Origin: Oopsacas minuta
Lineage: Eukaryota; Porifera; Hexactinellida; Lyssacinosida; Leucopsacidae
NCBI GenBank assembly: GCA_024704765.1
Contig: JAKMXF010000210.1
Coordinates: 62,001-126,000 of the forward strand
Direction: 5' to 3'
DNA length: 64,000 nucleotides
Made by a program: the position numbers and the translations under genes
In this document: positions 1 to 11,331 of the stretch, in pieces
How the letters are laid out: each line of letters starts with the position of its first letter
Position numbering within the stretch: the first letter of the stretch is position 1
Notes under the pieces: model-generated
The model's database searches: none
Seen by the model: the letters and a program-made list of their open reading frames with translations, nothing else
Told to the model about the DNA's origin: nothing

Positions 1-1489
1 ACCGGTGCAGATGATGTCACAGATAAACTCTTGTATCTATCCCATTCTCTCAGAGAAACATAACTTGGAATTAGTATAACCTTTTTCGAGCCAGCTTGTA
101 TATCTATGTTGGTACGTGAGAATGCTATAGAAGGATGTGTCTTTATGTTGACTGTAGCGTTTACTCTGCTAAGTATCATGATGTATAGTCTCTGTGATAA
201 AGCTTGATGGAGAAAGCAAACACTGAACTCTTCTCCTTCATTAATTAAGGACCCTGTAAATGTAAATTATTCTGGATAATTAGTATTGCCAAATCAGTGA
301 TATTTACTCAATTTGCTATGTTGAAAATATGACTGCTGTGAGAAATATTTCCCGTATGGTTATTTCCTCTGAATTTCTAAATAATTAAATTTATTACTGA
401 GGAAAGAATCCGAATAAGATGTTGAATTAGTTTTTTAGCACACTTAGTCGTATATATCTTCAATCTCTAGAAGTTTAATACATCCATTGATGTAGATTCT
501 TCATGGATAAAGTACGTATTCGGCGATTTATTTACCATTTGATGTCATTATGCGTCTTAGAAAATTATGTTTTGGAGGACTTTGTTCACATGGCTTTGGT
601 TCCTGATACAATACAGTAAAACTACTAATCCAACCCATAATTTACTTCCCATTCATCTTAATGCAATCCCTTATCGGATAAGACTTTACTGTATGGATAT
701 CACAGGAGGTGTAGATTACGATAGCTATCATAGTAGGTAGTTATGTTCTAATTAAATTTCCCCATAAATAGAGCTTAGACTTTTTCCCAAAATTTAATTC
801 AATATGTATGTAGGTGACTAGCTGAGATTGTATAATCAACAGGTTCGTATTACACATAAACATGTATATTGTATGAACAAGAGATTTCTTACAAATTCAT
901 TATTAAATCACATTTTTATTAATGTATAGTTATTTAACATTTGAGCCGATTAATCTCTGGTTAGAATTTGTGTAATCTACACCTGCTTAATATTCTTCCT
1001 CCTACATTGATGGTATGATATTTCTCCTAAGTAGAAAATTCTTAATTTTACAATTAACCAGCTAAACAGTAATTCTGTTGGTTAACCACTAAATTATCAG
1101 TCTTGACTTTAACTTTGTATACACACAGAACGATCCTGAAATACATTATTGTACCCATATCATCTTAATAAAATTTTCGATGTATGGAATTGTTTATAAA
1201 TACATACTTCGGATCCCCAACCATTCTTGGTGGCATACAGAATATTTATTTTCTAATAACTTATTCAACTGGTTAAAAATTGATAATTATTCTGACTTAA
1301 TCTACGTATATTGATTACATCTCTTCTCAACTGAGTAAGATATTAAGTTAATAGTAACACAGACAATTAACATAATCAGTATTATATTACCATTGATGTT
1401 AATATGTAAGATTTGTAATCTCTCTAAGCATTTTCTTTAATTTCTAAGAAAACTTTATTTGTTCTATCATTCATATTTGAAATAATTAG
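1..1489. other. AT-rich non-coding stretch at left edge
   Basis: No reading frame of useful length, splice-linked exon or RNA gene is recognisable here. A 13-base inverted pair, AGGTGTAGATTAC at 707-719 and its reverse complement at 972-984, is the only structure seen. It could be the ends of a worn ~280 bp element, but the pairing is short. The stretch also holds the 5' flank of the ankyrin-repeat gene that starts at 1490. Confidence 0.5.
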
Positions 1490-2581
1490 ATGGAAATTAG
1501 TGATAAATACTCCCCGATCCAGGCTTATAAGGCTAAATTATTGTTCAGAAAATTCAAAAATTTGGTTGCCAATGACAATGAAGCAGAATTGGATATTCTC
1601 TCACTTGAATTTCCAGAAGCAAAATACACCCGTAATCGCAAAGCTAACATATTCTTGAATTCAAATCTTGTTATTTCTAAAGGTATAACAATGACTCTAT
1701 TACATTGGGCTTGCATTAACAACAGTTTCAAATGCGTGAACTGGTTGCTAATACACTCTGCTACTGCGGTATTACCTGACTCAGAAGTAGTATACCCGAT
1801 ACAAACTTGTGTACTATTAAATCACCACCAATGTCTCAGAAGTATCATAGCTTACTGTCCACGAAGTATCAGGTCTACTGGACAGATATCAGATAATCCA
1901 TTAGTTATTGCATGCTCACTCGGACATATAGAGTGTGTTAGATTGCTTATAAAGAATGATATAAATCCAAATGAGTTAGTATTCAATGACGATTCTAATT
2001 TAGCTCATATTGCAGCTAGAGATGGGAGATTAGGAGTGTTACAGCTGGTTGTAAGACAAGGAGTGAGTATGGAAAGTTTAGATGAGAATGGTGACTCTCC
2101 TTTACACTTAGCTGCTAGAAGTGGTTGTCTAGATTGTGTAGAATTTATTGTTAGATCTCTACCTGATTCTTATCTCAGAAAGAGTGTTAATAACTATGGA
2201 GAAACTCCAGAGAGTCTAGCTAGCAAGAATCTACGTTACGAGTGTATGAGCTATTTTGCATTGCTAAACAGAACACCTGTTCGTATTCTTAACGATTTGA
2301 ATAAAGCTAATTCTGTACACGATGCAGCACGTAATGGTAATCTCAAAGAATTAGCACTGCTTATTCTAAACGATGATAGTAAAATGGAGGAACGTGACAT
2401 GATGCTTTCTACCTGCCTACATAAAGCAGCTGGATATGGTCACAAGGATTGTATTGATTGGTTATTGCTTCATGGAGCCAGCCCATTACGTTTAAATGTA
2501 GATGGAGATACTCCTGGAGAAGTAGCTTATAGATATGGACACGATATCTGTTTTGAAACTCTAACTGAGGAGGTTAAGTAA
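1490..2581 (+). CDS. Ankyrin-repeat protein
   Basis: This is a complete single-exon frame of 363 residues from ATG to TAA. At least six ankyrin repeats are visible through their TPLHxAAxxG-like cores: LLHWACINNSFKCVNWLL near residue 70, PLVIACSLGHIECVRLLI near 136, LAHIAARDGRLGVLQLVV near 170, PLHLAARSGCLDCVEFIV near 205, VHDAARNGNLKELALLIL near 278 and LHKAAGYGHKDCIDWLLL near 310. There is no signal peptide, membrane segment or second domain, so it is probably a soluble scaffold or binding protein. The order of repeats does not identify a particular family; an espin-like or generic ANKRD protein is possible. Its partner cannot be read from the sequence. Confidence 0.85.
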   Translation: MEISDKYSPIQAYKAKLLFRKFKNLVANDNEAELDILSLEFPEAKYTRNRKANIFLNSNLVISKGITMTLLHWACINNSFKCVNWLLIHSATAVLPDSEVVYPIQTCVLLNHHQCLRSIIAYCPRSIRSTGQISDNPLVIACSLGHIECVRLLIKNDINPNELVFNDDSNLAHIAARDGRLGVLQLVVRQGVSMESLDENGDSPLHLAARSGCLDCVEFIVRSLPDSYLRKSVNNYGETPESLASKNLRYECMSYFALLNRTPVRILNDLNKANSVHDAARNGNLKELALLILNDDSKMEERDMMLSTCLHKAAGYGHKDCIDWLLLHGASPLRLNVDGDTPGEVAYRYGHDICFETLTEEVK

Positions 2582-3463
2582 ACTCTACGACATTCCTACT
2601 AAAACTCCCACTACCCACACAGTCTCACACACACACACACGCACACAATTATTTATCCTATACACTGATATCCATACACTTACTAGCATTACATGAATCA
2701 TATTTTTTGAGATAATTACTCTATCAATTATATATTTATTCTGGTTTAAAAATCGAATATATATTAATGAATTTGTATAAAATACTATTCTATTTATGAC
2801 TATATAGAACGCTAATAAAATCTTATCAAATTATTAATTTGATATCATAGCTGGTAACTGTTAGCGTAGGATTGTTATCAATGCATTATCTTGTCTTGCA
2901 TGGCAAAACATAAGTCTTAGCGGTGGTCGAATAAAAGTTGTATTACTTCCTATGCTTGTACTTGTGTATGTAGCCTTATTAAATGTGAGGTTTTTAATTA
3001 GTACTGTAATACTGTTGTGCATGACTATCCCGTTTGTATAGGGCGAATATCATAATTATAATTCCCAATTGATTTTATTGGAATTATTAGCTCAAAGTAT
3101 GTGTATATGTGTAGTGAATTCTAGCTCCTAAATGTAAACAGAACATAAAATTCGAAATAGAGGAAAATAGGCAAAAATTGATGTGTTTAACATTCTACTG
3201 ATTGAAATATGGAATATATACGGTAGAAACCGAATATCTTTATCACATTTTTAGCACGAAAATTTGTTAAAAAAATATATCCGTTTGTAAAAATACGTGT
3301 TGAAATATTCGGTTTCTACTGCACCTGTCTGAGATTTACATACATTTTGCGTTCAAAAAGTTCCTATCCACCTGAATTCCTAGATATATTTAGCTTTTAT
3401 ATACGCTGAATTGTTGCATGTTGATTAGAAATTGACATTTATATATGTATATACACAACTTAC
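2582..3463. other. Gap with AC microsatellite and a small inverted-repeat element
   Basis: It opens with a short (AC)n run at about 2625-2647. A small inverted-repeat element lies at 3220-3321 and is listed separately. Later exons of the minus-strand secreted-protein gene (first exon 3464-3602) would have to lie here or further left, but none could be placed. No other coding signal is seen. Confidence 0.4.
3220..3321. repeat. Small inverted-repeat element (MITE-like)
   Basis: The motif GTAGAAACCGAATAT at 3223-3237 recurs in reverse complement at 3304-3318. They enclose about 65 bases of AT-rich sequence, and a TA precedes the left arm. This is the layout of a mariner-like miniature element with no coding capacity. 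The family is not identified. Confidence 0.5.
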
Positions 3464-3602
3464 CACCATCGTTATCAATTATTGTATCAGCTGGACTAGA
3501 CACTTGTGTTGGTAAAATAGAAGTTCTGTTTGCAATTGAGAACGTTTCTCCACAAAGAATAGAAATCAACAAAACTAGGATAAGCATTCTTCTTTCAACC
3601 AT
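3464..3602 (-). CDS. First exon of a small secreted protein (partial)
   Basis: Reading the minus strand, an ATG at 3602 opens a frame with a strong signal peptide: MVERRM, then the hydrophobic core LILVLLISILC. About 28 further residues follow before a good 5' splice site (G|GTAAGT) at 3463. The coding part is 46 codons plus one base. A TATATATAAG box lies on the same strand at 3638-3647, a sensible distance upstream. Continuing past the splice site gives a tyrosine-rich tail that looks like intron. The downstream exon was not found, so the mature protein is unknown. It may be a real exported peptide or a chance ORF. Confidence 0.35.
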
Positions 3603-3698
3603 ATTAATGTTTAAGATGATCTGACACTAAAATTCAACTTATATATACAATGAAGGTACCATATTATTATCTTATTTCATTCAACTTTATAATATTAG

Positions 3699-3730
<32 letters not shown>

Positions 3731-4370
3731 CAGAGCTGAATTATCTTCCTACTGAAAGACCCGGGAAATATTAATGGTTATGTGACCAGGAATACAATCG
3801 TTGATTGTTTTCTAAATCTCAGTCAGAGTTTTACCATTTTTCATTCTCGTAATAATGCATATATACTTTACGCGAATGTGTATTGTTGATTTGAGGCTAA
3901 ACAACTTCTGAGAACTCTTTCGAGCTTGAGAGTAGGAATTGTTTTAGATTGTATACTACACAAGATCACTCCTGTTATATAGAAATCTAAAATTGTGCCA
4001 ATATGGTCTCATTCCATCAAAGTTACATAATTTCGCTTCATCAGTACTCCATTTTATTGTGGATATTTCTCTGGCCTGACGTGGCCAAATTAATCAGAGC
4101 ATAGTCAGCATACCGTTACGTAATTATTGGGTTAGGTGGTTACAAGTATGTCTGTGAGAATAGAATTATCTAACATGTATGTAGTTAGTTTAATATGTGG
4201 TGGTACCACTGTCACAATACTATAACCAATATACAATAGTGAATTGGTTAAATTAAATGGGATACAATTAGACTATAACTCTCATTCAACCACCACATTA
4301 ATTATCATGAATTAACAACACCTAATTATATTTATTTTTGTAGAGTTATTGAGTACTGAGAGAGATAATT
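3603..4370. other. Intergenic gap with CT/TA microsatellite
   Basis: It contains (CT)n followed by (TA)n at about 3701-3730 and otherwise only AT-rich sequence. A pyrimidine-rich stretch ending in TAG at 4341-4343 lies 27 bases upstream of the JAGN1 ATG. It looks like a 3' splice site of a 5'-UTR intron, or a trans-splice acceptor. Confidence 0.4.
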
Positions 4371-4901
4371 ATGTCATCTACTCAGGAGAGAGGAAATGAA
4401 CCAACCAGCACGAGGCTTAGAGGATCAGGGGGCATGGACTATCAGTTTCGCCAACGAGTACCAGAACACCACGCGAGGAGCGCGTCACTGAAATCTACAT
4501 ACAAAAAGATATTACTTCTTCAATGTCTCTTACTAGCTTCAAGTTTATTCATTATGAAAATATCATTTGGAAATACAAGTCTTATAATTCTGTTAATAAT
4601 TAGTGTAGTTGGTAATCTCTTAAGTGTTTTGATAGGAGCATGTGGTCGATCTAATACCAGTTCTACTCTAATGAAGCTGAATGGTACAATTGTCGTAGCA
4701 CTGTGTATGTTTCCTCTCATACTCTATCTGTTTCTAATTTCTATCTATCCCTATCGATTGAAGACTACTGGTATGATTGTAATGCACTCTATTCTTCTTT
4801 TAATTGCTGATATGTTTGTTGCAGTGTATTCAAGAATGATGGTTAACTGTTGGAACAAAGCCAAAGAATATAAATACCAAACATCTAATGACAAGAGATG
4901 A
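4371..4901 (+). CDS. JAGN1: Jagunal homologue, ER four-pass membrane protein
   Basis: The frame encodes 176 residues in one exon, close to the ~183 of animal Jagunal. The cytosolic N-terminus carries the family signature: a DYQFRQRVPEHH stretch near residues 23-34, then SASLKSTYKKILLLQ and a KISFG motif. These match the family pattern DFQHRERVAxHY / SVTLKxxIKKL / KMSVG in order and spacing. Four hydrophobic segments follow at about 46-63, 69-90, 104-127 and 132-152, then a short basic tail. Jagunal acts in the ER and early secretory pathway, in ER organisation and vesicle traffic of secreted and membrane cargo. The ATG at 4371 is supported by the conserved N-terminus. A possible 3' splice site sits 27 bases upstream. 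Confidence 0.85.
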   Translation: MSSTQERGNEPTSTRLRGSGGMDYQFRQRVPEHHARSASLKSTYKKILLLQCLLLASSLFIMKISFGNTSLIILLIISVVGNLLSVLIGACGRSNTSSTLMKLNGTIVVALCMFPLILYLFLISIYPYRLKTTGMIVMHSILLLIADMFVAVYSRMMVNCWNKAKEYKYQTSNDKR

Positions 4902-5461
4902 ATGTTGTTTTCTGTAAAATGCCTCTATAGCTATCCCTCAATCTATCTTACCTACAAATACTGTATATACGTATATTCATACTTACATTGATATTGCAAA
5001 CGAGTTATTTGTACAAAATAATTCGCCATAAACAGTGTGCGATGTCTAATTTACATAAGAAATGCCATCTAGCATCTACGTAGGGTACATTTCGGGAGTG
5101 TAGATAACGTATAATATCCAGTTATGCTAGTTAATTGCTAGGAAGCAGGATAGAACACTGGATTATTATCAACCACTTGAAATATATGCAAGTATGGCAG
5201 TATATAGTCGCAATATCGTTTGTATTATAACTTCCTCGAACGTAATTCAGCGAACTTTCGTTATAATGGAAGTGCTTGGTTTCATCGTAAGCGGAGTAAA
5301 TCAATTACTTTCAAGCTATAGAGTGTAAAGAATCATTTTATATAGCTATATACGTACATTAAGTATACATAACTTCTACACTATAAGTATTACAAGAGAT
5401 ATCCACGTTTGTTCTAGTTACTCTATTTCCCTTGGGTGCATTGAACGGATTAGTATGTGAG
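4902..5461. other. Intergenic gap
   Basis: This is AT-rich DNA with no recognisable coding segment. A weak inverted pair (ACTTCC near 5231 and GGAAGT near 5269) may be the rest of a small element. It includes the promoter region of NDUFS2. Confidence 0.4.
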
Positions 5462-7747
5462 ATGGCAACTCGTTTTCTACGCTCTATCTCACACATTTCT
5501 CGTTTCCCCCAGATTACAAAACCTCCCTCTCCTTACAGAATTACATCTTATATCAATCATGTACGTTCCATTACGACCTCACCGTCCCTCTTCAAAACAG
5601 ATCCTGTCGGGAAACCCCTCAACATACCGGATCACAAGTTGAAACCTCAGAAATTACCAGTTGGAGAGAACCAAGAAGGATTTGAGGAAGTAGAGCTATT
5701 CGATGAGGATGGAGTTGATCATGGAAAAGGTAGCGTACTCTTCCCTGATGAAGACTCATGGAAATGGGACAGAGATGCAGAAGCCTTTCCTGACATTACT
5801 CTATCTACACTCACTATCAACTTTGGGCCTCAACATCCAGCTGCTCACGGGGTACTCAGATTGATTATGGAGATAGAAGGGGAGGTAAGTATCATAAATA
5901 ACTTGACCAGTGGTTATATCTTACGATTAGATACTCTAAATAGAGATTAAAAAATATATCGGCTTGTTGGTCTAGTGGTATGATTCTCGCTTAGGGTGCG
6001 AGAGGTCCCGGGTTCAACTCCCGGACAAGCCCTACTTTTTGCCTTCCTCGGTTCTTAAATTTCTGTTGAAGTTTGAACTATGGATAATAGAAAACTATTG
6101 TCATTTGAAGAATACTCGCCATAGCATGGCTTACAAATATTCTGTATTACTCTGGCATCCAGTTATGTAAATTCAAAGGACCGGTTACATATGCAGTTGC
6201 TCGTATATGTACAGGGTGACCCTTAAATATTTGAGTACTTGAGTATGTGCCAAAGGTTTAGTCATTTATCCTGATACCATTTGTTCTTTGTCCTAGACAG
6301 TTGTGCCAAAGTGTATACTTTTTCCCTCCTTAATCTAGACAATAGTCTAATTGTTTGGTTTTCTAATTGGTTGGGTTCTCTTCCTTCTTTAGTGTCCACT
6401 TGTTCATACATAAATCTCGTAATCGTTATCCACTTCGAATTCTGTTATTGTCCAGAGTTCGCTAATTGCCTGCTTCGATCCCATTCCCCACTGGTGGACA
6501 ATTAGAGAGGACCCACTGTATGTAGTAAATCTAGCCAACAGGAACAGCCGCAATTATATAAGCAATATGTAGGTCCTCTCTAATTGTCCACCAATGAGTG
6601 GATAATGGGGTTTGAAGCAGGCAATTAGAGAACCCTTGACAATTACAGAATTCGAAGTGGATAACGGTTACGAGATTTATGTATGAACAAGTGGACACTA
6701 GAGAAGTAAGAGAACAATTAGACAATTGTATAGATTATGAAGGGAATAAACAATTAGAGAGAATCCACTATATATAATTCCAGGGACTAGAGAAAGGTCA
6801 TTCTCGAATTATATATAGTAATATTTCTTCAATAGTTGTAGGCTTTGATAATCGAGTCAGCATAATATACTGATTGTTATTTCAGATATTTTATATTGTT
6901 ATTTTTATGAATCTGTATCTTTAGACAGTCCGTAAATGTGACCCACACATCGGCCTCTTACATCGCGGTACAGAGAAACTAATAGAGTACAAAACTTACA
7001 CTCAAGCTCTCCCATACTTCGACAGACTTGACTATGTAAGCATGATGTGTAACGAGCAGTGTTACTCCCTTGCTATAGAGAAACTTCTAGGGATTGATAT
7101 TCCTATTAGAGCTAAGTATATACGGACAATGTTTGCAGAGATAACTCGTATTCTCAACCATTTGATGGCTGTAGGAGCTCATATTCTTGATGTAGGGGCT
7201 ATTACTCCATTTCTATGGTTTTTCGAGGAAAGAGAGAAGATGATGGAGTTTTATGAGAGAGTATCAGGAGCTAGACTACATGCTGCTTATATCAGACCGG
7301 GGGGTGTAGCTCAGGATATGCCTATTGGTTTGATGGATGATATATATGATTTTTTAAAGCATTTCCCTGCTCGATTAGATGAGGTGAGTTTATATCGTTT
7401 CTAAAGTAATAGTTTATAGTATTATTTGAAATACGATGGTGCCTGTTATAACGGCTGCTTAAGAGACTCGCAAAATAGTGCTCGTTATAGGCAGAAACAC
7501 TTCGTTTAATTGAGAACGAAAGTGATAACACAGGGTACGTACTTCATCAGGTCGCATAGATTTTCCAATTTATAATACAGTCGAGCCTGCTATTACTGCA
7601 TTTCTATATACCAGGTAGTCGAACACTGAACTACATAGGCATACAGCCCTGCTGTATAATTTCCGATAGAATCAACTTATTAGCGGCCACTTGTAAATAT
7701 CCGAATTTTAGGTATCTACGCTATAGCGGGGTGATAGATATATTTCA

Positions 7748-7779
<32 letters not shown>

Positions 7780-8469
7780 TGGATATAACATTGACTATTT
7801 CTCTTCTGTCTTATACTGAAGATTCAATTTTCATTTCTTCTCTATCAGGTTGAAGATGTAGTCACTGGTAATCGTATATGGAAGCAGAGAGTAGTAGACA
7901 TAGGAGTAGTACCAGCTAAGGCAGCATTAGACTACGGATTTACCGGAGTAATGTTGAGAGGTTCCGGTATAAAATGGGATCTCAGAAAGGTCCAACCTTA
8001 TGATGCTTACTCATGGGTTGACTTTGATATACCTATAGGACAGAACGGAGACTGTTTTGACAGATATCTATGTAGAATGCACGAGATGAGACAAAGCTTG
8101 AGGATAATCAATCAATGTCTTAACCAAATGCCAGAGGGTGATGTCAAAGTTGATGACGTCAAGATTACACCCCCGAAACGCTCCGAAATGAAGAACTCAA
8201 TGGAAGCACTAATCCATCACTTCAAACTGTTCTCACAGGGATATCAGGTCCCTCCCGGATCGACTTACACAGCTATTGAAGCCCCTAAAGGAGAATTTGG
8301 CGTATATATCGTCTCTGATGGATCATCTCGTCCCTATAGATGTAAGATCAGAGCTCCTGGCTTCTATCATCTCTCAGCATTAGACTTTATGTGTAAAGGA
8401 CATATGCTCGCAGATGTTGTAGCTATTATAGGGACCATGGATGTTGTGTTTGGTGAGATTGATCGGTAA
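5462..8469 (+). CDS. NDUFS2: NADH dehydrogenase [ubiquinone] iron-sulfur protein 2 (complex I 49 kDa)
   Basis: Three exons join in frame: 5462-5884, 6925-7383 and 7849-8469, all with GT..AG borders in phase 0, giving 500 residues. NDUFS2 is a core subunit of respiratory complex I, lining the quinone site in the matrix arm. The sequence shows the family hallmarks: [15 protein letters not shown] at the end of exon 1, [17 protein letters not shown] and MMCNEQ in exon 2, [11 protein letters not shown] and [17 protein letters not shown] in exon 3, and the usual [10 protein letters not shown]-terminus. The first ATG, at 5462, begins [15 protein letters not shown], a basic, amphipathic mitochondrial leader; no ATG lies further upstream in this frame. 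The N-terminus is longer than in vertebrates, with an acidic linker around residues 70-105. Intron 1 holds a tRNA gene and a long palindrome; intron 2 holds a (GT)n tract. Confidence 0.95.
5961..6032 (+). tRNA. tRNA-Pro (anticodon AGG), inside NDUFS2 intron 1
   Basis: A full cloverleaf can be drawn. The acceptor stem pairs GGCTTGT with ACAAGCC. The anticodon stem CTCGC/GCGAG encloses the loop TTAGGGT, with anticodon AGG at 5993-5995. The T arm reads CCGGGTTCAACTCCCGG and contains the internal B box. A run of T at 6036-6040 is the pol III terminator. No CCA is encoded, as expected for a nuclear gene. The tRNA lies on the sense strand of the host gene, about 76 bases after the exon 1 donor. Confidence 0.95.
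6322..6748. repeat. Long palindrome (foldback element) in NDUFS2 intron 1
   Basis: The arms at 6322-6513 and 6571-6748 are reverse complements of each other over nearly their whole length, with a 57-base spacer. The best-matched part reads AGTGTCCACTTGTTCATACA on the left and the same on the opposite strand of the right arm. One ~20-base gap and scattered mismatches show that the arms have aged. A second small inverted repeat (6767-6780 with 6806-6819) follows. It resembles a foldback or MITE-type DNA element and has no coding capacity. Confidence 0.8.
7753..7780. repeat. (GT)n microsatellite in NDUFS2 intron 2
   Basis: An uninterrupted GT dinucleotide run lies about 70 bases upstream of the exon 3 acceptor. 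Confidence 0.9.
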
Positions 8470-8714
8470 TGAGTATCTAATCTTACGAAAATATACATAA
8501 TTCGTCATGTAGCTTACAATAGAGTTTTGTGGGAATATATAAATGTGTTATTTCGGAAGTATAGGGTTGTCATTTACTAGTCAATTACAGTGAGAGCCGA
8601 TTATAACTATAAAATGTTTCATGTTTAAACTTTAGCTTTTTATATTATTTTATCAATGCTTCATCACAACACTGCTTTTTAATATTTTTATCCTTTTTAA
8701 TCTACATCTCTAAA

Positions 8715-11255
8715 ATGGTTGAAGCAGACAACTCTATTATAACACAAGTAAAGCCTGATGACGTCATTCATATTCAAATTGTTCCTGGTCAGTTAAATAT
8801 TCTTAATTCTCTATAGTAGTGGTTGTTATATCTTACTTATATCTTCAAAATAATATTAATTTGATGAGGAAATTCTTATCATTAATATTTATTTCTTCAT
8901 GAAAAAGTTGGAAGTTCATTAATATATTTCTAGTTGCTTGTCTGGCTGGACATGAAACTATGGCATACAATTATTAAATTATCAGTTAAGATGTACAGAC
9001 GACTCCATCTGGGACAAAATATGTACTCAGTACTACTCACCATTCGAGTGTACATCTTTCCGATTATATATTGTATTAAGATGAATAGGGAACTAAGTTT
9101 TGGTTTGAAAGAAGCATGTATTAACCGAGTGTACATCTTATCCGAGTTCTACTGTATTGACCAGAAATATTCACTACTACTTATCCAGTGATTTTCCAAT
9201 TCGTGAACCACATTTTTCATACATTTGTATTATTCTCTTTCTTTGTTTTATCCCACATCTAATTTGTTGAAATAATTACTATAAAATATGAATAAAGAAT
9301 TCTATTTATACCAAAACAAATTGAATATTCATTTAAACTATGAATTTCCGTATAATTCAATTGAGTCTTATATGCTTGCTTCTGGCTGGTTTATACAATG
9401 CTAATGAGAATTGTAATAATATCTGTGGACCCCTCAACAATACTCAAGCAAATGATTCACATACTATATTGATAATAAAGTTTGATGTTCCATCATCTAT
9501 GGAGCTTTCTTATATCAAGAACACTCAATATGACGTATCCCTGATGAACACTATTGATGGCACTAATTTCACTGGATTTATAATTCAGGCTAGAGAAGAT
9601 AATAAAATTGTTGGAGAATTTTCCTTCGTTCAGGATTCTCACATCCGAAGTTTCAGATTTAAAAAATGTGAAGATACTAACAATACATTTACAAATGATG
9701 TATCATATCCATCACGGTTCACTATAGTTCAGGCTATTTGGACATCTCCAGATTATACACCATCTAATAACGTTACGTTTTATTATTCTATAATTATCGG
9801 TACTACTTGTACGATGAATATTATTGGACCTACTCTACTTATACCTACAGGTACCCCTACCCCTTCAATAGCCTGTCTTCTCATTGCTAATCCTATCGTC
9901 GCCCTCTTTAGCTTACTCTTATTTCTGATTCTACAATAAGCTAAAGTTACAATACTCGTATATTAATATTTGTTCATGCTTTCTTGTTTCCTAATTGCTC
10001 TATCTACTATTTTTTGTACTGTTATCTATTTCTAATAATTAAAGTATCTCTGAAGACTTTCTTATTGTCTCATATACTCTATTAAGTTATCAAAATTTCT
10101 TCTGATAACAATTATTATTTCATTTATAGAGCCTGTTGAAGAAATAAAAGTTGAAAGCTCCAGCAGTCGTGTCAATTCTTGGCCTTTTATACGATTTTGT
10201 AAATCTCTCCTTTGTTGTAACATCAGAAGTACAGACGTAGAAGATGAACCTCCACCCGTCCCACAAGCAGCTCCTACAACAGATGTACGTATGGTTTGTC
10301 GTTATATAATGTAGTAAACCAATTCACATAAAAATGAAAACACATTAAGTCGTGTTCTCCCATTGGGACTACAGTTCAATATATGCGTACAAGTTTAAAT
10401 ATGAGAAAGTATACTAATAGAAGTACATTATTATAAGCAAGAATATACAAAAACAACAAAAAGGAAAATAAAGAACAATATTGATACAACAAAATAGGAT
10501 TTAGTCTATTGAGTACTTAAATTTTTAATATACAACTTTCTAAAAAGCTCAAGACTATTCATATTCTCTATTAGGCTATAACAAATCATAATACATCTAC
10601 TGCTGCTCTATTACCTCCGTTAGACATTAACGGAATAACGAATAGAAAATGTGTTGTTATTGACTTGGATGAGACATTAGTTCACAGTTCCTTTCGGGTA
10701 TGTATTTGAAGATATCCCAAAACTATTGATTTAGTATATATTAATATATTATTATCTTTTAGCCTGTACCAGATGCAGATTTTATTGTTCCTGTTGAACT
10801 AGATGGAAGAGTTCATCAGGTAATTCCTTTATGCCAAATGTTATAACTTCATATGTTTTTAAATTTATACAATAATCTTCCTTGTAGGTGTATGTATTAA
10901 AGAGACCCTATGTAGATGAATTCCTCAGATATATGGGAAATACTTTTGAGTGTGTATTATTCACAGCTAGTTTATCCAAGGTACATTAAATTCTTGTTAG
11001 TAGTGTTTATCATGAATTGCAATTGTGGAAAACCGGAAAACGCCGTTCGGAATAGGGCGTTTTCCACCGCTCGGTCTTTTGTAAATACTGCCTGTGTTCC
11101 TTTTAATTTCTCGAATTTTGTTATTTTGTTATTTATTTAGTATGCAGAGCCTGTGTCTGACCTTTTGGATACATGCAGTTGCTTCCAGGCAAAACTCTAC
11201 AGAGAATCTTGTGTATATTACAAAGGGAATTATGTCAAAGTTAGTTGCTTGTTTG

Positions 11256-11331
<76 letters not shown>

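Noticed and set aside
5200-5300. Possible worn element upstream of NDUFS2
   Set aside because: The ACTTCC/GGAAGT pairing is too short and no flanking duplication is visible.
5432-5461. Ten extra N-terminal residues for NDUFS2
   Set aside because: The upstream extension would need a TTG start. The ATG at 5462 gives a good mitochondrial leader.
7573-7745. Possible further miniature transposon in NDUFS2 intron 2 starting ACAGTCGAGCCTGC
   Set aside because: The left end resembles CAGTCGA-type ends, but no matching right end could be found.
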